Shown here piece after piece: positions 45,871 to 56,545 of a stretch of 64,000 bases of DNA. How positions within the stretch are numbered: position 1 is the stretch's first letter; each line of letters starts with the position of its first letter. The notes under the pieces are model-generated. The model did not search any database. It was not told where the DNA came from and saw only the letters and a list, made by a program, of their open reading frames with translations. The position numbers and the translations under genes are program-made. Source of the DNA: Dromiciops gliroides (lineage: Eukaryota; Chordata; Mammalia; Microbiotheria; Microbiotheriidae); NCBI RefSeq assembly GCF_019393635.1, contig NC_057862.1:417429669-417493668 (forward strand). Direction: 5' to 3'.

Positions 45871-46850
45871 AATCATCTTTCAAGACTTGATTAGTTTAGG
45901 GGACTAAAGGCCTTGATCAATTTAGGGACCCACTTCTTCATCAGCTGAATAAAAAACAGCCATGAGAAGCTTTGAAAGCTCATGTGATTCCCGTTGGAGC
46001 TTTGCTCAGCTGAAGCAACTTGGGGTGTCCTCAGTTCATATACTTGTTGAATATTCTTCTGATATGGGTAAGTAAATCCCTTTTGTTAACTGTTGAATGA
46101 CCTATGTGAGATTTAAAATTGGATACTAGAGCATTAACCTCCCCTTTTAACTGTTTCCCTTATTTATCTCCCATACTAGTAAGTGGAAGAAGCCTCTGAT
46201 CTCTAGTTAGAGCTTTTATTGTTTGGAAATTACAAGGTGATGTTGATTAGAGGGATAGGAAAGTAGAGATACAAAACAAATAGTCTTAAGTCTAAACTTA
46301 GTCTATATTCCATATAAAACTCACCAAAAACCCAAGGCCACCTTTGAGGGGGAGAACCTCGTCAAGCATGTGCTGCTACGGTGAGCCGGGCCGAGTCCAA
46401 CCTCTGTCAGTGTCTGTGTGTGCAGTGCAGCCAGTGAACAAGGAGAGCCAAAAAGAGATCTCACTTCCGTTCTCTCCTTGCCTTTTAAGCTCGAACCCCG
46501 GAAGTGGAGTGCTTAGCAGCTGGACTGGCGTGCGTAGCCCATGCACGGCTGTCGGTCTCCTCCCCGAAAGGGTGGTCCTTCAAAAACTGGCGTACTTAAA
46601 CGGAATGTTTCCTTGACGGAACAGTAAAAAGAATATAATAACTATTGCTAACTAATACTATGTGAACAACAATATAGAAAAGGAAGAGAGAAAAGTTTTG
46701 TCCAGAGGGGCAGTTTTTTGTCCTCATGAACCGACGCTTTGACATTAGTCTTGCAAAGGGAGAACCTCTGCAGAGAGTACATGTTACAGATGGTGTATAT
46801 TATAACAGAAAGGAGATAGTAAAAACTAACAAAACAAAACAAGCCTCCAA
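45871..46850 (-). repeat. CpG-bearing block, possible old LTR
   Basis: 46340-46620 holds many CpGs ('ggtgagccgggccgagtcc', 'aagctcgaaccccggaagtg') in an otherwise AT-rich region. A reversed AATAAA-like 'cttttattg' lies at about 46214. This layout would suit an antisense LTR with a CpG-rich promoter. Ends and target duplication were not found. A non-coding promoter is the alternative. Confidence 0.3.
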
Positions 46851-47215
46851 ACAGCTGCTAAATTATTATTCCTAAAGCACTCCTCTAACCATAACACTCC
46901 CTTATTCAAAAAGCTCTAGTGGCCCTCTGTTGTCCCTAGAATCAAACACAAATTCCTCTGGTATTTAAAGCCTTTCTTTCACTTTCTGGCTCCAGTCTAA
47001 CATTCTATGATTATTGAAAATTACTTTCTTTCACACGTTCTTGTACTCCATGTTCCTTCTCTTTTCTCTATACCTTTGCACTGGCTGTGCCCCATCCCTG
47101 CAATCTATTTCTTCCTCAGCTCCACTTTGTAGAATCCCCAGCTTCCTTCACAGTTCAGTTGTAAATGCCGCCTCCTATCTGTTTCAGATGTGTTGAGTTT
47201 AAGATATCTATGGGG
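46851..47215 (-). mobile_element. L2 LINE 3' part, antisense
   Basis: 'gctctagtggccctctgttg', 'ctttctggctccagtctaac', 'acctttgcactggctgtgcc' and 'cttcacagttcagttgtaaa' are the L2 3' region in reverse. Confidence 0.7.
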
Positions 47216-47394
47216 GCATTGATGTTGGAAAAGTCCAATGATGGTCAATATGGGACTGGAGCTTAGGAAAGAGACTAGGGATGTATATATATTAGATCTG
47301 GGAGTCATTTTTACAGAAATGATCATTGAACCCATGGGAACTGTTGAGATTTCTGATGCCTTGTCACATTCTATTCCCTGATTTTAAGGCTACC
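47216..47394. other. No feature recognised
   Basis: Short unique stretch. It may be part of an older repeat resembling that at 6599-7060 ('gatgttggaaaagtccaat'). Confidence 0.35.
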
Positions 47395-47790
47395 AGTAAC
47401 TATAATTTTTTTCAGTCCTTTTTCCCCTCAATTACATGTAAAGATAGTTTTCAGCATTAACTTTTTGTTTGTGTGTGGGGGGGGGCAATGAGGGTTAAGT
47501 GACTTGCCCAGGGTCACACAGCTAGCTAGTATCTAGTGTCTGAGGCTAGATTTGAACTCAAGTTCTCCTGAATCCAGGGACAGTGCTTTATCCACTGTAC
47601 CACCTAGTTGCCCCTCAGCATTAACTTTTGTAAGATTTTTAGTTCCAAATTTTTCTTCCACCCTCCCAACCTCCAATAGCTAACAAGAAATCTGATATTG
47701 GCTATATATTAAAATCATGTTAAACATACTTCCACATTCAGTAACTGTAACTCTTTCATCCCATTTGCCTTTCACCAGGAAGAATAAGTA
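47395..47790 (-). mobile_element. L1 3' end, antisense, interrupted by a SINE
   Basis: 'caattacatgtaaagatagt' and then, past the SINE, 'gtaagatttttagttccaaa' and 'aaatctgatattggctatat'. Reverse L1 terminus. Confidence 0.8.
47451..47629 (-). mobile_element. tRNA-derived SINE (type B) with 15-bp TSD, antisense
   Basis: TSD TCAGCATTAACTTTT at 47451-47465 and 47615-47629. The body has a G-run in its tail (47478-47486). Confidence 0.94.
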
Positions 47791-48520
<730 letters not shown>

Positions 48521-49932
48521 GATAAATGGGTTTTCTTTTTTTTAATTTCTTTTTTATTTTTGTAAACAGTATTTTATTTTTTCTAATTCCATGTGTAGAT
48601 AGTTTTCTACATTCATCTTTAGAAGATTTTGAGTTCCACGTTTTTCTCCTTTCCTCCCTTCCCTCCCCCAAACAGCAAGCAATCTGATATAGGTTATACA
48701 TGTGCAATCATGTTAAACACATTTCCACATTAGCCATGTGATGAAAGAAGAAACAGAGGAAAAGGGGAAAAAATTACAAAAAACAAACCAAACACCTTTC
48801 TCCCCCCACCCCACTCCCGCAAGTGAAAATAGTGTGCTTCGAAATTCAATCAGACACCATAGTTCTTTCTCTGGGTGTGGATATTATTTTCTATTATGAG
48901 TCCTTTGGAATTGTCTTGGATCATTGCATTACTGAGAAAAACTAAGTCTATCACAGTTGGTCATCATACAATGTTGCTGTTACTGTGTACAGTGTTCTCT
49001 TGGTTCTGCTTACTTCATCAGCATTGTAAGTCTTTCAAGATTTTTCTGAAAGCATCCTATTAATCATTTCTCATAGCACAACAGTATTTCATTACATTCA
49101 TATACCACAACTTGCTTAGCTTTCCCCAGTTCATGGACATTTTCTCAATTTCCAATTCTTTGACACCACAAAAAGAGCAGCTATAAATATTTTTGTACAT
49201 TTGTGTCCTTTCCCCTTTTTTTATGATCTCTATAAGATATAAACCTAGCAGTGGTATTTCTGGATCAAAGGGTATGCACAGTCCCATAGCCCTTTGGGCA
49301 TAGTTTCAAATTGCTCTCCAGAATGGTTGGATCAGTTCACAACTCCACCAAGAATGCATTAGTGTTGGGGCAGCTAGGTGGCGCAGTGGATAGAGCACTG
49401 GCCTTGGAGTCGGGAGTGCCTGAGTTCAAATCCAGCCTCAAACACTTAACACTTATTAGCTGTGTGACCCTGGGCAAGTCACTTAACCCCAATTGCCTCA
49501 CTAAAAAAAAAAAAGGAATGCATTAGTGTCCCAATTTTCCCACATCTCCAACATTTATCATTTTCCTTTTCTGTCATGTTAGCCAATCTGATAGATATGA
49601 GATGGTACCTCTTAGTTGTTTTAATTTGCATTTCTCTAATCAATAGTGATTAAAGCATTTTTCTTATGAATATAGATCTAACTTTAATTTCATCTCAAAA
49701 CTGCCTCTTCATATCTTTTGACCACTTACCAATTGGGAAATTACTTGTATTCTTACAAATTTGACTCAGTACTCTATATATTTGAGAAATGAAGCCTTTA
49801 TCAGAGATGCTTGCTATAAAAATTGTTTCCCAGCTTTCTGCTTTCCCTCTAATCTTGGTTGCATTGGTTTTGTTTGTGTGAAACATTTTTAATTCAATGT
49901 AATCAAAATTATTCAGATAAATGGGTTTTCTT
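48521..49932 (-). mobile_element. 5'-truncated L1 with 17-bp TSD, antisense
   Basis: TSD GATAAATGGGTTTTCTT at 48521-48537 and 49916-49932 defines a 1.38-kb insert (48538-49915). It carries the L1 terminus, 3' UTR ('accacaaaaagagcagctat') and the end of ORF2 in reverse ('tttgaccacttaccaattgg'). A SINE later inserted at 49366. Clear single insertion event. Confidence 0.95.
49352..49529 (+). mobile_element. tRNA-derived SINE (type A) with TSD, sense
   Basis: TSD GAATGCATTAGTGT at 49352-49365 and 49516-49529, nested in the antisense L1. Confidence 0.95.
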
Positions 49933-50340
49933 GGCTAAGTGTTATATTCATTGTGGAACTGGTATTTGGTGGGAAAGTGGTCAAGTCTTGGATATAAAGT
50001 TTTGGGTCCTACTTCCTCCCAGTAATGAAATAATGCTCAGAAATCAGATTGAGCCTGATCATATCCCCTACAATAACAGCATAGAAGAGCCCAGAAAGAT
50101 ACAAATGTGGCCCAGTACCCCATCTTTCTGAGAGCAGAGTAGCCTCTGGCCCCAACTTTCTGCTTCCACTCCTGGCAGGAATTAAAGTCTCCCTTGGAGA
50201 AGGGTGGGTGGATTAGGGACTGGAGATGTCTATTCTGCTTCCCTTTGATCCACACAAAGACACCCCCATGCTACAAGTTGAGGGGCTGTCCTTGAAACAC
50301 GAGGTTCTCACAAGTTTTTAAAAAGGTACCAGGTAGAGAA
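49933..50340. other. No feature recognised
   Basis: Unique intergenic DNA. The two open frames over it have no recognisable motif. Confidence 0.4.
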
Positions 50341-50700
50341 CCTAGTACATAGGTCTGACCATGTTACTTTTGATGGCTTCTTATTACCTACAGAATAAAA
50401 TACAAATGTCTTGGTCTGGAAGTCACTGTCCTTCACAATCTAGCTGCAACCTGCCCCCCCCCCCCCCCCCGCCTTTTTTTTTTTTTTTGCAAACCTGCTT
50501 TCCTAATCTCATATATCAGGATTTCCTTTCATGAACTCTATATGCTATACTCTAGCCACACTGGACTCCTTAGCTGTTCCCCAATTACATCTTGCTTTCT
50601 TCTGCTCTGTGAATTTATACTCCACCCTTGGAAATCAGTTTATCTTTAGCTTTTGGAATCTTTCTCTTTTCTTCTTCCAAGATGTGGCTTCAGGTGTCAC
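50341..50700 (-). mobile_element. L2 3' region, antisense, with C-run and T-run
   Basis: 'ggtctgaccatgttactttt', 'ccttcacaatctagctgc', 'actctagccacactggactc' and 'aagatgtggcttcaggtgtc' are reverse L2. A C-run and then a T-run at 50453-50489 interrupt it. Confidence 0.65.
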
Positions 50701-50835
50701 ATCAATTCAATTCAACAAACATTTACTAAACACCTGCTATACTCAAGGCACTCTGCTGGGTGCTGGGGATAACATGATAGAAATAAAATTGTCTTTGCCC
50801 TTGAGCTTACATTTTTCTGGAGAATGTACTCAGAT
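50701..50835 (+). repeat. Old interspersed repeat
   Basis: 'aacatttactaaacacctgc', 'gctgggtgctggggataaca' and 'tgcccttgagcttacat': same type as at 926. Confidence 0.55.
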
Positions 50836-50901
50836 GTACATATACTCAGATCAGTCATCTGAACTCAGCTCAATAAACATAAAATGCATGTAAAGTAATA
50901 G

Positions 50902-51080
50902 AAATGAAACCTTTTTTTTTTTTTTTTTTAGTGAGGCAATTGGGGTTAAGTGACTTGCCCAGGGTCACACAGCTAGTAAGTGTTAAGTGTCTGGGGCCGG
51001 ATTTGAACTCAGGTACTCCTGAGTCCAGGGCCGGTGCTCTATCCACTGCGCCACCTAGCTGCCCCAAAATGAAACCTTTT
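50902..51080 (-). mobile_element. tRNA-derived SINE (type A) with 14-bp TSD, antisense
   Basis: TSD AAATGAAACCTTTT at 50902-50915 and 51067-51080. Full length with an 18-20 base T tail. One of the least diverged copies here. Confidence 0.95.
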
Positions 51081-51163
51081 GAAAGTGATCTCTTTCAATT
51101 CAAATTTTTCCTTTTGCTCCTTGTTATAGTCTATTTTATATATAATTCCTATAGGTGGAATCT

Positions 51164-51170
<7 letters not shown>

Positions 51171-51219
<49 letters not shown>
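51171..51219. repeat. (TC)n microsatellite
   Basis: Pure run of about 24 units. Confidence 0.95.
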
Positions 51220-51220
<1 letters not shown>

Positions 51221-51781
51221 GTAGAAAAGCATATTTAGGGCAGAGATTATGTGATTTGTTCACCCATCCACATTGCTGAAAACATGCCTTGCATGTAGTA
51301 AATGATTAAGGTTTAATTTGTGGGTGAATCGTAGGTCCATCAAGGACTTTTGTAATTTAACTCCTCTGACAGTCACTTCCAGGAACTGCTAGAAATATAG
51401 TCTGTCCAGTCCTGTATATGACATAGGCATTAGCAGAGGCCGATGGAAATTAGTGAAAAGCTCAGCTATATTTGAGGCACAGTATGTTACAGGGAACATG
51501 GTATCAGTAGAATGAGTATAGGACTAAGAGTATGAAAAGTTGTCCAGTCTCAGCACTTTGACTAACTTGCTATGGCAATCTTAGGTCCCACCACCCTTTG
51601 AGAGGTCTTTATCTTTAATCTAAAGGAATTTGACTAGATCTCTAAGGTCTTGAAAGATGAATTTGGATTTGCCATTCACTTTGGAATGATAATGAGGTCA
51701 GTTTTATAAAATGTGCAAATTGGAGGACTGTCAAATTCTCATAAAAATATAAGGGACCCAAATGAAAATATAAATAGTGGT
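51220..51781. other. Mostly unassigned, faint MIR-like text
   Basis: 51480-51660 has the order of a badly diverged MIR-related SINE ('ctagatctctaaggtcttg'). Nothing else recognised. Confidence 0.35.
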
Positions 51782-52143
51782 TTTAATGATAATTTTTAGC
51801 ATCCAAATTCTTTATTTTTAAAATTCTAATAAACATTTTTGTTTAAAGTTTTGAGTTCTAAATTCTATCCCTCCTAATCCTACCGCCCCCACCCCCCAGG
51901 TGGCAAGCATTCAGATTTGGATATACATCTGCAAATATTTAAAACATTACCATATTAGTCATTTGTATTTTAAAAAATCAAATAAAAGAAAACATGAAAG
52001 AAATAAAGTGAAAAATAGAAGCTTCAGTTTGTGTTCAATCAATATCAGTTCTTTCTTTGGAGGTGTATAGTATGCTTCATCATTAGTATGTTGGGATTGT
52101 CTTGGATCCTTGTATTTTTGAGAATAGTTGTCTTTAATGATAA
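51782..52143 (-). mobile_element. L1 3' end with 11-bp TSD, antisense
   Basis: TTTAATGATAA at 51782-51792 and 52133-52143 flanks reverse L1 terminus text ('gttttgagttctaaattcta', 'gaggtgtatagtatgcttca'). Confidence 0.8.
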
Positions 52144-52184
52144 ATTTTGAAGATTAACATATGCAACAGAATAATAGATCAACT

Positions 52185-52370
52185 CCTGACTAATATAATA
52201 AGAGACAGTGTAGTATAATGGAAAGTGCCTTGGACCCAGAGGACCTAGTTTCGACTCCCACCTGACCTTGGCCAAGTGATTTGTGTTCTCTGAGCAGCAG
52301 TGTCTTTATTTGGGGTTGGATTAGATGGCCTCTAGAACCTTCTAGCTCTTGACGAGATTTGTGATTTCAG
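52185..52370 (+). repeat. MIR-related SINE relic, sense
   Basis: 'gtagtataatggaaagtgcc', 'cctgaccttggccaagtga' and 'ggattagatggcctctagaa' give a sense relic. Confidence 0.55.
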
Positions 52371-52441
52371 TGGCAAAGGGAATTCCTCTAACAATGCAAT
52401 TGGCATCTTTTTCTGCAATTTAATTCTGAGAGAGCCCTCGA

Positions 52442-52611
52442 GAGTACTGAGATTGGGGGTGGCTAGGTGGTGCAGTGGATAAAGCACCAGCCCTGGATTC
52501 AGTAGTACCTGAGTTCAAATCTGGCCTCAGACACTTGACACTTACCAGCTGTGTGACCCTGGGCAAGTCACTTAATCTCCATTGCCCTGCAAAAAAAAAA
52601 GAGTACTGAGA
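52442..52611 (+). mobile_element. tRNA-derived SINE (mosaic) with TSD, sense
   Basis: GAGTACTGAGA at 52442-52452 and 52601-52611. Ends 'ctccattgccctgcaaaa' (type B). Confidence 0.92.
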
Positions 52612-52884
52612 GATTAAGGGACTGGACTAGGATCACACAGCCTGTATGTATGAGGGGTGGGCCACTAGACTCCTACCTGCTAGCCCTAAAGGCAATTCTC
52701 TAGTCACTATATGATGGTGGCTCTCCAGTGCTAAGGTCTTCCCCTTCCAGTTTGATTTTTTGAGTAGACAAACTAAACCATCTTTTGTTTCATTTCTTAC
52801 CTAGCCTTAAATCAGTGAACGTGTGTTGTCCTGGACAAACTAAGACATGGGAAAGATCTTAGCTTAAAAAGGCCAAGGTCTCCC
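52612..52884 (-). repeat. MIR relic, antisense, then unassigned DNA
   Basis: 'gactaggatcacacagcctg' and 'actagactcctacctgc' at 52612-52720 are MIR-like in reverse. I see nothing further to 52884. Confidence 0.45.
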
Positions 52885-53085
52885 ACTTCACCTAGGGTCA
52901 TCTTCACTGGGCTTGACCTTTATCTTGCCACTGAACTCAGATGACCCTAAAGAAGAGAATGAGGCTGATGACTTCACAGAGCCCTGCCTCACTTAAATCC
53001 AATTCACTTGCAAGTCAAGACATCACCCTTCTGAAGTCATTGGTCCTCTTCTGAGAAGGAAGGATAAAACAACAACAAAGTATTA
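52885..53085 (+). mobile_element. Marsupial SINE with ACAAC-type tail, sense
   Basis: Sense copy of the family at 4405 and 12325: 'atcttgccactgaactcaga', 'gatgacttcacagagccctg', 'attggtcctcttctgagaag', ending 'ataaaacaacaacaaag'. Confidence 0.75.
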
Positions 53086-53332
53086 TATACAAATTAAATG
53101 TCTTTTTATATTTTGCAAGAGTTTTACAATCAGGTCAGCTATTCCTCGAAACAATTTTATGAGGAAAGTTGGTATTATGCCCTGAAGAAATGAAGAAACT
53201 CCTCTTTCAGACGACCTACTTCTTGTGATAAGAATTGCTAAAGAGGAAGCAATCAAACCAATCAATCTGTTCTACTCATCCAAAAAGTAAGTGCTTCTTG
53301 ATTTGTAAAAACCGAATTCATATCCTTTTGTT

Positions 53333-53523
53333 AAAGGTCTCATTTATGGGGCAGCTATGTGGTGCAGTGGATAAAGCACCGGCCCTGGATTCCGGCCTCA
53401 GACACTTGACACTTACTAGCTGTGTGTCGCTGGGCAAGTCACTTAACCCTCATTGCCCCCCCACCCCCCAAAACCCCCAAAACAACAACCAAAAAAACCC
53501 CTCAAACCTAAAGGTCTCATTTA
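53333..53523 (+). mobile_element. SINE with internal gap and TSD, sense
   Basis: TSD AAAGGTCTCATTTA at 53333-53346 and 53510-53523. The body lacks about 20 bases around 'ggattccggcctcag'. The tail is C/A-rich. Confidence 0.93.
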
Positions 53524-53920
53524 AAAATGAGAATTGTACCACTATTCATTTTGTGCGATGATTTCTTTCTTCTTTTTTTTTTTTTGGAGGCGTATGAGTA
53601 TAGGTTTGGGAATTTCACCACAAAACCAAACTTTATACTAGCAATTTCATACTGCGAAACTCCTGTTTTAATGTTATGTTAAAAAGCTTATATTTCCCTC
53701 CAACACTTAAAAGCTTTAACTCAAAACTCATTGGTGTCTTCCAGAAATTTAAAGGATTTAATTTCGATCAGCTACAAGGCTTCTAAATTAAATCCATCCT
53801 TTGACCTGTCCTCCCTCAAGACTCGATCTTAATTGGGGATTCAGCTCAATTGTCTTTTCTTCGATAGCTACTGATGGGCTCCTCCAGGAGATGGTGAAAT
53901 TAGAAATCTGGAGACTTTTT

Positions 53921-53922
<2 letters not shown>
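53524..53922. other. Upstream flank of CEBPG, no feature recognised
   Basis: Unique DNA leading to the CpG island, with a T-run at 53572-53585. Confidence 0.45.

Positions 53923-53984
<62 letters not shown>
53923..53984. repeat. (GT)n microsatellite upstream of the CEBPG island
   Basis: Pure run of about 31 units, ending near the left edge of the CpG island. Confidence 0.97.
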
Positions 53985-53988
<4 letters not shown>

Positions 53989-54339
53989 GGAACCCCCATC
54001 CTCTGGCATTTTTAGAGGCCCTAATTTTCTTCTAATACTCTGCGTAGTTTTTCAGGTTGGGTCCCTGGAGGGACGAAGCAGGAGGGCGCCGGCTAGCCCG
54101 GCAGGCGGCTCGGGACTGGGGATGTTCTGGAGAGTTACTCCTCCCTCTCGGGTAAAGCCCGAACATGCCACGCGCAGGATGGGAAGGAGGGCGGACTACA
54201 GCGGGACTCCCAGGCCCCGGGCACAGTATGCCCCTTTCGGTCTCCCGCCGAGCCAGGGGTATTTGGGAGCCGCTCCACCTATACCGGCTCGGCCAGCGCT
54301 GGGAAAACTCTGTTAGCGCGGCTTCGGAGCCACTCCGTG

Positions 54340-54620
54340 AGCCAGACCCATTGGCCGAAGGAAGAGTTTAGCCAGAGGAGTCCAGCTGTGAAGAGAGGGG
54401 GAGGAGTCTGGCAGGGTTCAGCCACACCCTCCTAAGGCCTTGTCACTTTAAGGCAAACAGGAATTTCTGAGCCCCGCGCCCTTCCCGAAGCTCCCCTTCC
54501 TATTGGCTCATAGAGATGCCAGTTGCGGGCGGAGATTTCATCATCCTCTGGTATGGGGTTCTCTCATTGGCCCAGGCGCCGGCAGCTTGTAAATGGTGCT
54601 AGGAAAGGGGGAGGGGAGGA
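54340..54620 (+). promoter_or_regulatory. CEBPG: CEBPG core promoter region
   Basis: TATA-less. Three ATTGG motifs (reverse CCAAT boxes, NF-Y type) lie at 54350-54354, 54502-54506 and 54566-54570, all in the same orientation. A KLF-type CACACCC is near 54423. The transcription start is not visible in the sequence. From the position of CCAAT boxes 60-100 bp upstream of starts in general, I place it at roughly 54590-54660. Confidence 0.65.
54535..54543 (-). promoter_or_regulatory. C/EBP-ATF composite (CARE/AARE) type site
   Basis: ATTTCATCA on the + strand is TGATGAAAT on the - strand and fits the TGATGNAAN consensus bound by ATF4 with a C/EBP partner. It sits between two CCAAT boxes. Confidence 0.55.
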
Positions 54621-54783
54621 GGGTGTGAGAGCGAGCGCGAGCGCGGCCCGGGCGGGAGCGGGAGGCTGGTTGGTTTCGCAATCGCCTCTCGCTGTCCGCC
54701 GGTTCCAACTCCTCGAAGACAGGCGTCGGGGTCGCGCCGCAGCGGGGGCCTCGCTAGGTTCGCCTCGGGTAGAGGCCCCCTAG
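54600..54783 (+). other. CEBPG: CEBPG exon 1 (5' UTR)
   Basis: Non-coding first exon; start approximate. It ends at a consensus donor, CTAG|GTAAGG (GT at 54784-54785), which pairs with the acceptor before the coding exon. No ATG occurs from 54596 to 54783; an ATG at 54593 (12-codon frame) would be included only if transcription starts further upstream. A second donor-like GTAAGT at 55057-55062 could give a longer first exon. Confidence 0.65.
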
Positions 54784-55374
54784 GTAAGGATCCGAGTCGG
54801 GCCGAGTTGAGGCAGCTTGGGGGAGCCCGAGCGGGTCGGGCCGGGCCGGGCTTGGTTGGAGGCAGGAGGCCGCGGCGAAGCCGGCCGCTCGCGTGAACGC
54901 GAGGCTACGAAGCCGCTGGGGGCGCGCTTTGGGGCCGGGCCCGGGAATCGGGGACTGGCCGTAGAGGGACCCGAGCCCCGAACGCCGCCGCCGCCGCCGC
55001 CCGGGGAAGTCCCCGCGTGACCCGGGGTGTGGATGGCGGGGGGTGGGGGTGGGGGGGTAAGTGGCTCCGTGTGCGGCGTCTGATGCAACCTGCTGGCAAC
55101 ACCCACCTCCTAGTGCGGTGAGGTCATCCCTGGCCCCCACCCAGCACTCCGGGAGGGGAGGGGCGGGGCGGGGAGACCTGGCTCCTCCCTTCAGCCTTCC
55201 GGGAGGAGGAGACCCCCCCCCCCCCGAGGCCGCGTGGGGTGCGTGGAGTGAATCGAGGCTGGGGGAGGGGTAGCAAAATTTGAAGCCCGCCTCTATTGTT
55301 TTCTTACCTGAGTGATCCTAGACCAGTCACTTCCTGGATCCCTCAGATGTTGTGCTTTGAAATCTGTGAAGTGT

Positions 55375-55545
55375 CAGTCCAAGCATTTATTGAGCTATTG
55401 CTGTGTACCCGGCGCTGGGCTAAGTGCTGGGGATGATACGAAAGGCAAAAGATATTAAGGAGCCCTCGGTCTAACGGAAACCACTTGCAAACAACTCTGC
55501 CGGGACGGGACAGATACGGGATAAAATGGGTGTAGCCTGCAGAGG
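55375..55545 (+). repeat. Old interspersed repeat in intron 1
   Basis: 'gcatttattgagctattgct', 'gctgggctaagtgctgggga' and 'ggtctaacggaaaccactt': same type as at 926. Confidence 0.6.
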
Positions 55546-55679
55546 GGAGGCCTAGCATTTGAAGGGGATTGGGAATGAAGGCGTGGGGGTGGGGAGCTCT
55601 TCCAGGGTGCAGGGATTCTTACCCTTTACAATTTAATGAATTCCCCCCCCCCCATGGCATCCGTTAAAGCTTCTGGATC

Positions 55680-55880
55680 CCTTCACAGAAAAAAACTTTT
55701 TTTAACATTTAAAAAAATGTTTTGAATTCCAAATTCTCTTCCTGTCTCCAATCCCTACCCCATCCATTGAGAAGGCAAGCAGTATAATCACAGAATGTTT
55801 TTAAATGCATAAAATACATAGGATTACAAAGGAAATAAATATTGAAATAGTTTTTTATTTTTAAGATTCACAACCCTCAG
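55680..55880 (-). mobile_element. L1 3' end, antisense
   Basis: 'gttttgaattccaaattctc' and 'ccatccattgagaaggcaag' are the reverse L1 terminus. Confidence 0.65.
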
Positions 55881-55889
55881 GTTAAGAAC

Positions 55890-56125
55890 CTCTGTTGTAG
55901 TGACTGGACTTTGTTTAGTCTGTTGGGTTCATCATGGGTTCAGATGTTCTCTGAAGTACTTATTAACTGAGTGACCCTGGGCAAGTCACTTAATTTCTCT
56001 GTCTCAGTTTCCGTGTGTATCAAATAGGAATAATAATAGCACTTCACAGCTTCTTTATGTGGGACAAATAGGATAATATATGAAAAGCATTTGAAGAGCT
56101 ATGTAAACGTCAGCTATTTTCATCA
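55890..56125 (+). mobile_element. CORE-SINE/MIR, sense
   Basis: 'gagtgaccctgggcaagtca', 'ctctgtctcagtttccgtg' and 'agctatgtaaacgtcagcta'. Confidence 0.6.
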
Positions 56126-56364
56126 TTTGTTGTTGATAGTATTATTTTATTTTCCCGGGAGAGGGGACCCAAACCCAAGCCTGCTCTTTGTCTTTTTTCC
56201 CTTGTTTGCCCAGTTTGAGAAAACTGGGATTCTCCTTCACTTTGTTTATGTGCTGTTCCTACTCCATCAGAGTGGACCCCAGCCCTAGCTTCCCCTTCTC
56301 TCCCAGCCTAGGTGAACCTGATGCCCTTTATTTGCTGCTACCCACAAGCCTGGAACCCCAGCAT
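56126..56364. other. No feature recognised
   Basis: Intronic unique DNA. Confidence 0.4.
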
Positions 56365-56545
56365 GGGTAACCCAGAATTCTAAATTGTTAGAACTGGAAG
56401 GTTTCTTAAGAGCATCTAGACCACCCCCATCTTTCTACTGATGGGAAAACTGAGTATGTACCCCAAACGGGGAGGGATTTGCCCAATGTTATATTGAAAA
56501 TTAGTGGATAAACTGGGACTAGAATCTGTTTCTTGACACCCAGGC
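56365..56545 (-). repeat. MIR-type relic, antisense
   Basis: 'ttgttagaactggaaggttt' and 'aaactgggactagaatctg', same type as at 1751. Confidence 0.5.

Larger units (their letters stand above)
54040..55290. promoter_or_regulatory. CEBPG CpG island
   Basis: CpG-dense, GC-rich DNA in an AT-rich window, starting with 'gggcgccggctagcccggc' and ending near 55290. It covers the promoter, exon 1 and the start of intron 1. There is a (CCG)n at about 54981-55001 and a GC-box cluster at 55156-55175 ('ggggcggggcgggg'). Confidence 0.9.

Noticed and set aside
55057-55062. GTAAGT as the main exon 1 donor
   Set aside because: The CTAG|GTAAGG donor at 54784 is nearer the promoter and equally good. The downstream site is kept only as a possible alternative.
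54523-55273. Several GC-rich open frames across the CpG island on both strands
   Set aside because: Low-complexity Gly/Arg/Pro/Ala translations of CpG-island DNA. Stop codons are rare there by composition, and the region is promoter, non-coding exon 1 and intron.
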